DNA of 64,000 nt, from the NCBI GenBank assembly GCA_001632435.1, contig KV423966.1:62001-126000 (forward strand), given 5' to 3'. This DNA is from Calocera cornea HHB12733. Taxonomy: Eukaryota > Basidiomycota > Dacrymycetes > Dacrymycetales > Dacrymycetaceae. This document shows positions 36,574 to 46,557 of the stretch, in pieces (within the stretch, counting starts at the first letter, position 1; every line of letters starts with the position of its first letter). The position numbers were made by a program, and so were the translations under genes. Under the pieces are notes generated by a model that ran no database searches, was not told where the DNA came from, and saw nothing but the letters and a program-made list of their open reading frames with translations.

Positions 36574-37795
36574 CTATTTCTTCGCCGGCTGGTCCATTAG
36601 GTCTTGGATCTCCTTCTCCGAGAGGCCGTCTAGCCGCTGGATGAGGTAGTCGACCTGCATGCGTGTCAGTTGAGAGACTCAATCTGAAACGTACAGGGCC
36701 GCTGACCTCGACCTCCTTCGTCAGCGGGATGATCCAGCTCTCGTACAGCTCGACCACGCAGTCCACGTCGATCTTCCACTTGCCCTTCCCGCCCTCCTCA
36801 TGCCCGTTCGCCCCCACCCCATTCCCATTCCCATTCCCAAGCCCGCTCACCGGCTCGCCATCGGGGCCCATCTCCTGCCCATACAGGCTCGCCTTCTTCC
36901 GCAGCCGCCGGAGCAGCGCCCGCTCCACCTCGGGCTTGGTGATCAGGTCGCCGAGGGCGTCCCGGTTCTGGGACTGGATGTGCGGGATGAAGGCGGAGGG
37001 GTGGGCGCGGAACTTTGTTTCGGAGACGAATTTGCCTGCGGGGGAGGGCGTTAGCCCGGTTGCTCGATCGGGCAGAGGAATGAAGGAAGGAGGAAGGAGG
37101 GAACGAAGGCCGGGTGAGAGGGGAGACAGGGGGCATACCGTAGTGCACCCGCTTGCTAATCGCCTGCAACACGCTCACATCGACCGTCGCGGCGCTCCCC
37201 CAATTCCCATCGTCTTCCCACTCGCCCGCGCCCTTGACACCCTCCGCGCGGCGCTTGGCCGCCAAGGCCTGGGTCGCGCTCGCGGTGATGCGCGGGAGGA
37301 TGAAGTGGATGTAGAAGTTGAGGATCGTCGGGTTGACGTTGACGGTGTTGGGGTGGAGGATTGGGGGGAAGTTGAGCGGGGGCAGCAGGGGCGGAGGGAG
37401 GTTCGACGTGAACGGGTACTCGTCGGGCGAGGTGTAGCGGCGCGCTTTCGCTGCATAGCACGACGCATCTCAGAATCATTTGCGCAATGTAGTGCCCATG
37501 GAATGCGGGCGCACCGTGGAAGCTCTCGATCTCGGCCAAGAACCACTCGAGCCATGAGCCGTCGAACCCGAGCTCCTTCAGCTGAGCGATCGCGCCCTTC
37601 TGGTAAATCGTCGGGTTGAGCGCAAACTGCGCTCGCTCAATGAGCGCTGTCCATCCCTGTCAGCACCCCCACCTTCCCCAGTACCCACGACAAGGCAGAC
37701 GCACAGAAGATGATCGTCTCCTCCAGCCGGATGAGCACGCCGCGGATCGACTCGAGCGAGAGCGGATCCGCGCTGAACAGGTTGTTCTGCGCCAT
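36574..37795 (-). CDS. ARO7: Chorismate mutase
   Basis: Converts chorismate to prephenate, the branch point to phenylalanine and tyrosine; eukaryotic all-alpha, normally allosteric dimer. 314 residues; exons 37705-37795, 37515-37646, 37139-37450, 36707-37035, 36574-36654. Hallmarks are [18 protein letters not shown] at the N-terminus, [14 protein letters not shown], then [14 protein letters not shown] and [18 protein letters not shown]. The C-terminal part has FVSETKFR. It is about 50 residues longer than yeast ARO7, mainly because of a Gly/Asn-rich insert ([14 protein letters not shown]) in the region of the regulatory loop. Introns 58, 64, 103 and 52 nt. Confidence 0.93.
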
Positions 37796-38862
37796 GAGCT
37801 TCCTCTTTCCTGACGCTTTGAGCGGGGCGAAGGAGTGCCTGGAGTTGTGGGCTAATGTGAGCAGGGCCAGCGTGGGAGTGCGAGAGGGGAGGGCTTGCGC
37901 TTTGGCTTTGCAGTTGGCCGGAGGTACTACTCACTGTGAGTGACGCTGCGGGGCTGATATAGGGACGCCGGGCTAGGTAGGGTCGGCCGGAAGGGAAGGA
38001 AGGAAATGTTTGAGCTGCCGATCGGTCGCCGGGTTAGTTGGTGCTTGGCGAGCGGCGATCCGTCCGTCAAGAGTCGTTTGGGGATGGCGAGTTGTACAGT
38101 TCCAGTAATGGTCCTGCAGTGCCGCTCGGTCCTGTCCTGTATGGGGCGACTGGAGGGGAGGCCCGGGTCAGCGCGCGTCTCGGCCGATAGCCTGGAGCGC
38201 GAAGGAAGCTCGCAGAACGCAACGCAACGCCGGGGACGGAAAGGTCTGCACGCACGACAGAGCAAGCAGCACCGGGCCCACAGGGAAGGGAACCCGATTA
38301 TAGGCCCTCCTGCCCATCCCGCGCAGAAGGCGCAGCGGCCGTACGTGGTCTATGGGGCCGGTTTGAGTCGTCTGACTCGGGCGCGTTCTCTCACATCTTC
38401 CTTCCACGCTTTACGCTTTTCACGCGACCATCGTTCATCCGCCCGGTTCTGAGGCGTTCTCACTCCACTTTTGGCTGCATTTGGATTGACAGACTGCCGG
38501 GTCCGGCCAGGCGCGTTACTTATCCTTACGGTGCTGGAACCGCGGGTTTCTACTGGACGAGGGGAAGGCCCGATGGAGCTCGTTCGTCTCAGCTTGCATC
38601 CTGTATCGGGCTGGGGATGCTACATGGAGCCAGCTCCTCCCACGCGATGCACGATCACGCACCGCTGCAAACCAGAAGGCAAGCAGATCCAGCACCCAGC
38701 ACATAGTTTCTCAAGTGTATTGTAACGTCCCTGCCTACCACATTCTACCCCCCGATCCTCCACCCTGGGGCAGAGGAATGGAAAAGGACACGGTAATTTT
38801 GGAAGAGTAAGGATATTACGCGAGTCTTTGGACGCATAGTTCTGGTGTCGGTCGAGAGGCGT
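37796..38862. other. Intergenic region
   Basis: About 1.07 kb upstream of ARO7 and downstream of the V-ATPase gene. G/A-rich and C/T-rich tracts, no supported gene. Confidence 0.4.
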
Positions 38863-39773
38863 TCAGCCACACTGTGGGGTTGGTTAGCATGTGATGGGGA
38901 GAGGGAGGAGGGAGGAGGGAGGGGGACGTACGACACCGGCAGTGCCGTTGGTCGCATTGGTGTTCATGATGAGCGCGACGATGAGCCCGTACAGCCCGAG
39001 CACCTGTACCAGTCATTATTAGCCACTCTCCCACCAGGTTGCCGGAAAACCAGCTCACCTCGGCGAAAATCAGGATCAGGATCATGCCGACGAACAGCCT
39101 CGGCTGCTGGGCCGTCCCGCGGACACCGGCGTCGCCGACGATGCCGACTGCGAACCCTGCGGCGAGGCCGGCGAGGCCGACGGAGAGGCCTGCGCCGAGC
39201 TGGATGAACCCGGTGTAGAGGGGCATCGTCGCCGTTACTGCGGCGCGGAAGGCCATGTGAGTACATGGGAGAGTACGGGCGGAGGGGGAGGGAACGCACA
39301 GGAGCCGGAGATAAGCACCGCTACGACGAGCCCGTAGATCTGTGCGACTATCAGCATTGCAGAGCGGAAGAGGGAGGGGAAGGGACAAACAGCAATGATA
39401 CCAGCCATGATGACGGGGACGACACACTTCATCATGAGGTCGGGCCGGAGGACGGACATGGCGGAGATGCCGACGCCGGACTTGGCCGTGCCGTAGCTGT
39501 TTCAGGAATGTTAGGACGTGCCCCTTCTAGGGGAACGCAAGGCAGCGGACCTAGCGCCGAGGCCTGCAGAGGATGTTAGTGACATCAGTGAGGATGAAGG
39601 AAGGTAGCGTACAGGTGAAGACGATTGCGCTCGTGCATCCCTGCAAAGCCGGGAACGTATCAGCACTCATTCCTCCTCACACAACACCTCCAACAGCAGG
39701 CGCAGATCGAACGACGTACGAGAGCGCCGAAGAAGGGAGCGTACACGGGGCAGTACTCTGTTAGCCCTGACAT
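38863..39773 (-). CDS. VMA3: V-ATPase proteolipid subunit c
   Basis: Forms the proton-carrying ring of the vacuolar ATPase. 166 residues, four transmembrane helices. Eight exons: 39720-39773, 39613-39640, 39551-39563 (13 nt), 39391-39496, 39300-39339, 39059-39237, 38932-39003, 38863-38871 (6 coding nt plus stop). Characteristic blocks are [86 protein letters not shown]. The essential Glu is in LIFAEVLGL, split by an intron. The many tiny exons are each needed to rebuild the conserved reading. The start is 321 bp from that of the divergent syntaxin gene. Confidence 0.95.
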
Positions 39774-40094
39774 ATTGGCTTGCTGAATGTCGGGGAGTGG
39801 GGAAACGAAGGAGCGAGGGTGGGCTGCAGGAAAGAGGAGGAGGAGCAGGGAAGCAACGTTAGCGTGTGAGGGTGGCGTCGATGGAAGGGCGAACTGCTCC
39901 CGCCAGGCGTGGGTGCGCGTCATTCGCACCGCTGATCGCTCGAAGTACAGGAGCAGCAGGCGAAGCGCAGCAGTGTCCCTTACTATTTCCAACTGGTCTT
40001 GTTGCGCACAGAACTGTGCTTCACATTCCTTACTGTGCGCGACGACGGGCCTCCTCGACTGTAAACCCCCACTTGAACCACCTAGCCAGCCAGG
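39774..40094. promoter_or_regulatory. Bidirectional intergenic region, VMA3 and syntaxin
   Basis: 321 bp between two divergent start codons, both for endolysosomal proteins. No TATA box is obvious on either side. The short size makes shared regulatory elements likely, but no specific site is identified. Confidence 0.45.
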
Positions 40095-41119
40095 ATGTCC
40101 TTCAACGACCTCGAGCGGGGCCTCCCCTCCGCCCGGCTCCCCGCGCCGACGTCCAGCTCCCCCTCCCCCTCCCTCCCAGCATCAGCCGACCCCGCCTCCT
40201 CCCAATTCCAGAAACTGCAGTCCTCTCTCTCCCTCCAGATGTTCAAGATCAACGCAAACGTCCAGGGCATGCTCAAGCTCGTCGACCAGCTCGGCACGAC
40301 ACGGGACGGGAATGTCGTCCGCAAGGGGCTGCATGACCTCACCGAGGCGACGCGGGAGCTCGTTAAGAGGAGCACGGCGGATCTGAAGACGCTGACGGAC
40401 TTGCAGCAGTCGTTGGTGCGCCACTCTTCACCCTTTTGCTCCCAATGGAGCATGTACTGACGGCCCTGTAGCCAGATAAGAAGCTCGCGCTGTCCAAGAC
40501 GTCCTCCGACCTCCAAACAGCGCTCATGGCCTTCCAGCGCGCCCAGAAACTCTCCGCAGAAAAGCAGCGCACCGTCGTCGATTCCGCCAAGCGCACCGTC
40601 TCCGCCGCCGGGATCGTACCAGGTGAGGAGGGCGCGGGTGCGGACGACGGGGCGGGGGAGACGGGCAGGCTGCTCGCTGAGACGGAGATGCAGATCCAGG
40701 CTCAGGCACCGTGAGTCTTCTTTTGTTTTCTGCTTGATGCTGAACGTTGCTGACGTGTGATGTCTGGTGGCCGCAGGCAAATCTCCGTCCAGGAGCTTCA
40801 ATTTCAAGAGTCGCTGATCGCCGAGCGGGAACAAGACATCCAAGAGATCGAGACGGGGATCCACGAGCTGAACGAGATCTTCCGTGACCTCGGCTCGCTC
40901 GTCGTCGAGCAAGGCGGCATGCTCGACAACATCGAGTCGAACATCACTGCCGTTGCGCGGGACACGTCAGGCGCGAACGAGGAGCTGCGGACGGCGAGCG
41001 ACTACCAGCGGAAGGCGGGCAGGAGGGCCTGCTGGCTCATGATCATCATCAGCATCGTCATCTGCATCGTGCTGCTCGCTGTGCGCCCGTCTTTTCTCCT
41101 CTACACGTACCAGATCTGA
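40095..41119 (+). CDS. Syntaxin (Qa-SNARE), Pep12/Vam3 type
   Basis: Membrane fusion protein of late endosome or vacuole. About 300 residues; exons 40095-40415, 40472-40710, 40777-41119. N-terminal helices (LQSSLSLQMFKINANV, then VVRKGLHDLTEATREL) form the Habc domain. The SNARE motif runs from about residue 205 to 265 (EREQDIQEIETGIHELNEIFRDL, with the central-layer Gln in VVEQGGMLDNIE). A C-terminal anchor follows (WLMIIISIVICIVLLA). The last 12 residues may be lost if a possible 33-nt intron (GTGCGC...CAG) before 41113 is used; that would leave only Ile after the anchor. Compared with plasma-membrane syntaxins, the short linker and Pep12-like helix A favour an endosomal role. Confidence 0.88.
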
Positions 41120-42635
41120 CCGTCCGAACCAGATCCTGTCATAGCCCGACCAGTGGCCGGCATATATGCGCACGCGTACACTTATTTCTTCAAGCGGATA
41201 GAAAGCAGCCTTTCTGTGTAGTATAACTTCTACTTCTACGGATCATACCCCCTTTAGCACAGTGTTGACAGTATTAATCCAGCGACCGTTCTGTCTCGCA
41301 CTTCGGCGCCGGGCGAGCCACTGCTGGTCCTCCGGCCCTGTCTGATTCGTCGGGTGCAGCTATGTCTGTTGGCGTGCGCGCTCACTCACCAGCATCTCGT
41401 CATCCCCTGCATGCACATCACGGTCCGGAACTTCACATGGGGCAACCTCCCCTGCCCAGCGGCTTTCATTCCAAGCGGCCCAGCGACCGGGTCACCGCCA
41501 GGTATGTGCAGCAAGGCCCGGGGCCGAGGCTCGCACGGCCCGTGTGTCTGTATGTACCTGGGAGTGCCGGCCGGCAACCGCGCCGGTTGGTCGGCGTACC
41601 CGGGTTTCCCCTGAGTGCATGCTGCGTCGTTCAATTTGGCTTCGGGCCTATCCCATGGCCGGGAAGGCGTCGGAGTTGTACTGTAAGACTGGAAGCTGCC
41701 CGGCTCTTGCCGATGCATGCAGTGGGATCTGGAACACTTAGTTTAGACGGAAGTTCCAAGCGCTTTGGGTTGCGAATCCGACTGGGCTATATTCCCATGC
41801 GACAACACGTCCTTCTATCCGCGCAGGATGACACTTGGCACTGGTCGTGCCCTGTGAGAGTCCAGTTCCCAGACCTTCGTCACCGCGCTTTCCAGTCTAT
41901 TGCGCGCTAATCGTATCCTCGTCACCTACTCCGATTCGCCCCTGCACGCAAACAAAGGAGATTGCGTGCGCCCGGGGCGCCCGAATGGGAAGCCAGTCCG
42001 ACATTTGGATTCCTCCGCGGTGCTTCTTTCGCCTGTCCTTTGGCCGGCGGGGCGCGGGAGCGAATGAGGGTATTCAACTGCGACCGCCGATGCTATTTCG
42101 AATACCGCATGCCTCAGCTCGGATCGGTCAACTGAATGCTCTCTCGCAGGACGGCTAATGTATCTACTGATCTACTCACTTGCTCAGCCTGCGAGCGCTC
42201 TTCCTGCGGCCCGCGAGGGCCGACCAGGGTGCGCCATCGGGACTCTGCCTGGATTTAGCGGCCCAGCGCGACAGCAAAGCAGGCGAGCTTCAACAGGCTA
42301 GCGCACGTGTAGGACACCGTCTTCTGCGGGGTAGGACGCTCTGCTTCGCCTGCTTCTCCTCGGCTACCAGGGCCGACTGCCCCATGGGGCATCAACCGCC
42401 GTCGGGAGCTCCAGAGTGGAGATGTCGCGCAACCCGGGGGTGAAGCTGCATAGGCGACGACGCCGCCTATACAGCGGCGGGCCGGCGGGGTCATGGATGC
42501 CGCCCTTGTCTTTGGTACTTATTCTTCTGCGCGCTCGCGCGGGTTCTGGACAAGGCTTCTTCTCTTGCTATCGCCCGTTCGCTCGCACCACCTGTGGTGT
42601 GTACATTCGCCGACACTCCACACAACCTCACGAGA
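41120..42635. other. Intergenic region
   Basis: About 1.5 kb. A frame of 182 codons at 41362-41910 has no family resemblance and biased composition; I do not call it. Otherwise nothing supported. Confidence 0.4.
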
Positions 42636-44448
42636 ATGAGTAACGAGAAGGCCGAGTTTGAGCACGGTCACCCAGACGACCGGACGACGCCGTCGCCTGT
42701 TCCTGATGTGATCAAACCTGAGGGACCGAAAGCGGGGAACCCGCTCCAGCAGGTGCTGATAGACGAACCTCCTCATCCTTTCTCATGGCCTATGCTCCGC
42801 CTCTACGGCTGCCTCTGGTGTGCATATCTTTGCTCGATGACCAATGGGTAGACTGCTTCATTTCTTCTCCGTTGATTAGTGCTAATGGAGTCTACAGCTT
42901 TGATGCGAACACCTTCGGTGGCTTCACGGCCATGCAGACATTCATGGACTACTTCGGCGTTTATGGAGGCTCCGAGCTAGGTAGGCGGTGCATGTCCTGT
43001 TCTCGACGCTTCAACAACTTAAATCTCGCCGTTCAGGTTTCATGGTGACGATGTATATTATCGGGAACCTTGTTGGTACGTTTCCCCGAATGATGTCTCC
43101 AGATGCCGTGAGATACTGATCTCTAGCGCGCAGGTGGTGTCTTCGCGGGACAGCTGACAGATCCTTACGGTCGGCGGTTCGGCATGGCTATCGGTTCTGT
43201 GACCTGCATCATGGGTTCTGTGATGCAGACGGCAGCTCAGAACAAGAGCACGATCCTCGGCGGTCGGTTCTTCCTTGGAATGGGCGCTGTGATTGTCCAG
43301 ACTGCCGGTACGACCTACGCGGCTGAGCTTGCCCACCCGGCATACCGCGCCATCCTTACTGGTGGCTACCAGTCCTGCTTCTTCATCGGCACGATGACCT
43401 CGACCTTCATCGAGTATGGTCTGAGCGCCCCGGCCAACCCCGGTAACATTGAATGGCGCATCCCGTCCATCATCCAGGCAGCGCCGTCGGTCCTTCTGCT
43501 CTGCTTCGTCTGGTTTATTCCTGAGACACCTCGTTGGTTGGTTGCCAATGGCAAGGTTGAGAAGGCTCGCGAGGTCCTCATCAAGTACCATGGAGAGGGG
43601 AACCCGGACAGCAAGCTTGTCAAGCTCGAGATGGCGGAAATGGAGGCGCACATCAAGACCGATGGATCTGATAAGCGCTGGTGGGATCTCAGGTAAAGTC
43701 ATCATATTGTTCATGCCTGTTGTGGAAGCTGATACAGTCTTCCAGGGAGTTGTTCAGGACTCGTGCGAGCATTCATCGCATGATCATCTTGCTCGCCTTT
43801 GCCCTGTTCCAGAATCTAATTTGGCCACCCACATCCTACTACCTTCCGCTCATGCTGAAGAACGCAGGCATCACCGACTCCCGTCGCCAACTCCTTCTCA
43901 ACGCCGTCCAGACGCCCGTCATGATCGGTGGTGCAATCATCAACGCTTTCATTGTCGAGCGCGTCGGACGTCGTCACCTGCTTATGTTTGGCTCATGCGG
44001 CATGGTTGTCACACTTTCCGTCCTCACCGCTTGCACTGCCCTGCAAACTGATCATCCAAACCTCGGCACACCAGGAGTCGTCTTCATCTATCTCTTCTTG
44101 CTCAACTTTGCCATGACATGGGTGCCGATGATGACGCTGTATGCCTCCGAAATAGTGCCTTTCGAGACGCGGGCGAAGGCGATCGCCCTCTACAACCTCG
44201 CAATCAACGCCTTCTCGCTCATCAACTCGTACGTGCCGCCGGTAGCCTTCGACAACATCGGATGGAGGTTCTACCTCTTCTATCTCGTCTTCGATTTTGT
44301 TGGAATCTTCGTCGTCTACTTCCTCTTCATCGAGACGCGCAAGCGTACTCTGGAAGAGATCGAGGAGATCTTCCAGTCTTCCAACCCGGTGAAGACATCG
44401 AAGGAGATGGGTAGGCGGGCTGCTCAGCTGGACCACGAGTTCGCTTGA
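42636..44448 (+). CDS. MFS sugar transporter
   Basis: Predicted plasma-membrane hexose or disaccharide/proton symporter of 531 residues. Exons 42636-42847, 42898-42980, 43037-43075, 43134-43692, 43746-44448. Sugar-porter signatures are DPYGRRFGM between helices 2 and 3, GRFFLGMGAVI in helix 4, PETPRWL after helix 6, VERVGRRHLL after helix 8 and ETRKRTLEEIEEIF after helix 12. The N-terminal tail (about 60 residues) is hydrophilic. The motif set is closest to fungal lactose-permease or hexose-transporter groups; the exact sugar is unknown. Not related to the three MFS copies at the left of the window. Confidence 0.92.
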
Positions 44449-44555
44449 GCCCGACAGTGCTTTGCTTCTCTGACTGTCCTTTACGTCCTGTTACGTCTCA
44501 TGTCCGCTGGATGATAGCACAAGTATTACAGAATTACAGAAATGGCAGTAACGCG

Positions 44556-45237
44556 TCATGCGCCCTTGTACTCATATTTAAGCTTGTTCAGCCCTTCCGG
44601 ACCTTGCTCGCCTTCGCTGCCCACTATCATACCGTAGGCTGTGGTGCAGACTCCGATCAGAGCTGTTTCTGAAAACCACCAGAGCGTCTGTGATCGGTGT
44701 CTTGCGAGGAAGAAAGATAATGCCGGAGCGGCAAGAGAGACAAAGGTAAGATGCTCGTGTGTAATCTTGGCAAAATATGGGAGGGGCCGCGGATTCCCCG
44801 TGATGTTGTAGCAAATTCCGGTCAACACCACCGATAGTAGTGCAAATGCAGGTGCGACGGGAATCGGCTCGCCGGTGAATAGGATTGGTTCCCTGTGCTC
44901 CGCCGACGCCTGGATGATTAGGACGAGGCCCACAACATTTCTGAAAATTCTGGTATCAGCCATGTTGTCTCACCCCACGACAGCATGACGTACACAAGTA
45001 GACCGCAAAGCATGAATATCTTGAGGATCTGGATCCATTGAGAATTCGACTGTTGATTCTCGTCCGTCAACGTTTGTACGACGTCTTCTTGTTCTATACA
45101 AATCACACTCGATCATCTGGTCAGTAATTGATTGAGAACCACTTACGCTGCTCGTCCAGAACAGTGTCTTCCTCTACCAGAGGCGGCGCATCCCCTGTTT
45201 CCGCCGTGAACGGACGTCGTGGCTTCGCGGTCGACAT
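44556..45237 (-). CDS. Small multi-pass membrane protein, unknown function
   Basis: Predicted 194 residues. Exons 45147-45237, 44994-45093, 44556-44949; introns 53 and 44 nt. The N-terminal 60 residues are hydrophilic (RRPFTAETGDAPPLVEED). Four hydrophobic stretches follow, about residues 52-75 (ILKIFMLCGLLV and on), 90-110 (VAPAFALLSVVLTGICY), 124-140 (LTFVSLAAPALSFFLA) and 148-166 (WFSETALIGVCTTAYG). I do not recognise the family. Head to head with the PRMT3-like gene, 166 bp apart. Confidence 0.72.
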
Positions 45238-45403
45238 GGTCGCAGCAAGGGAAGCCGGCACGCGCTCCGAAACTCTGGGCGCGGGGATCCTAATTACGAG
45301 AACGTGGCCGTTAGGGTCCGGTCTGCGTGTGATTTTCATCGTCCTTGGCATTTGCACCTCATCCACCATACCCAACAGCGCGCATTCAACAGTACGCGTC
45401 ACA

Positions 45404-46282
45404 ATGTCAACACAAGCATCTTCTTCCAAGGCATCACCTGCATATTTTAGCCCCGATAACGATGACTTCGATGATGCGGAACTATACGACTCTGACGACA
45501 ACAAATTTGACGACTGGGTCGAGGAGGAGGAGAACAAACCGTGCTTGAGCCTCTTTGGCCCTGAGAAGATGTTTGAGTCCTTAGAAGCGGCCCTTGAGGA
45601 CACCAAGAAGAACACGGGTGTTGATCTCGGGGCTCTCTGTAGCATGCTAGGTGAGTACTCTGTTGCATTGATGAACCCGGGCTACAACTGATAACTTTGC
45701 AGAGCTGGACTTCTACGATCGTATGAGATTGGTGAATTTCCTCAGGAAACAGGTCCGTTCCCCTGGTCTACATCACAATACGTCCTAAGCCTAATACGCG
45801 CCCCCTAGCGACCGACACCCGATGTCGTGGCTGGTCTTACTGGGCGCGAACCGTTCTTCTCGGATGATGCCTACTTGATCCCCGCGATCGAGGATGATCC
45901 GCTCCTTCGTCAGTTCTGCAAATCGCACGGTGACGCAGCGTTCTGACTATTTTCTACAGACATGCCGCAAGATGATGCTTGGTCGGATGACGATGATACA
46001 GTCCCGAAGCCAGCTTCCGCTGCGGCACCGTCCTCGTCTCAATCTATCGACCCCTCTCGTGAGCTTCGTCGAGCAAACCGAGCCATCCGCTCGCTCCAGC
46101 AACAACTCTCTCAAGCGAGGCAAGATCTGGTGGACTATAAAGGGATAGTGAACAAGACGCTGGGAGTCAGTGACGTCAAGCAGTGGGTCGAGATGAAGAC
46201 TGGTGGTGAGGGCGGCCGAGAAGACCCGCAGTACTTCGATGCGTACGAGGACGTCGCCGATGATGCTAATCTCGAGATATAA
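45404..46282 (+). CDS. PRMT3-like N-terminal domain protein lacking the methyltransferase
   Basis: 239 residues; exons 45404-45650, 45703-45752, 45809-45908, 45960-46282. The sequence matches the N-terminal region of protein arginine methyltransferase 3: an acidic stretch (DDNKFDDWVEEEE), the zinc-finger segment starting KPCLSLFG, LDFYDRMRLVNFLRK, PTPDVVAGLTG and DEAYLIP-like AYLIPAIEDDPLL, then a coiled coil (LRRANRAIRSLQQQLSQA). In PRMT3 the text around YFDSYA leads into the SAM-binding domain; here QYFDAYEDVADD is followed by a stop. The second Cys and the His ligands of the finger also look lost. No methyltransferase exons lie downstream before the GCFC gene at 46558. Truncated or neofunctionalised copy. 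Confidence 0.75.
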
Positions 46283-46557
46283 TTTGGAAGGCTGCCGCCC
46301 ACATTGATCTTGTTAATACCAATCCACTTTACTGTTTGCAAGTATTCGTCTGTGTTAGGCATTGTTTAGACCACACCTTTGTCGGAACCCTTCCGGAAGC
46401 AAAATTTCATGATAATCAGGGTCGCGCTCCTGGCGCTTCGCGGCACGGCGCCGTCGCGCGCAATACGCAAGTCATTTGTCGACCATCGACCCACCTCTTT
46501 TGGCCTGGATATACCCTTTGCTCCATTAAGGCTCATCGTTCACACCGTCACTTGATC

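Noticed and set aside
41362..41910. 182-codon open frame on the plus strand
   Set aside because: Composition and lack of any conserved block suggest chance in GC-rich intergenic DNA.
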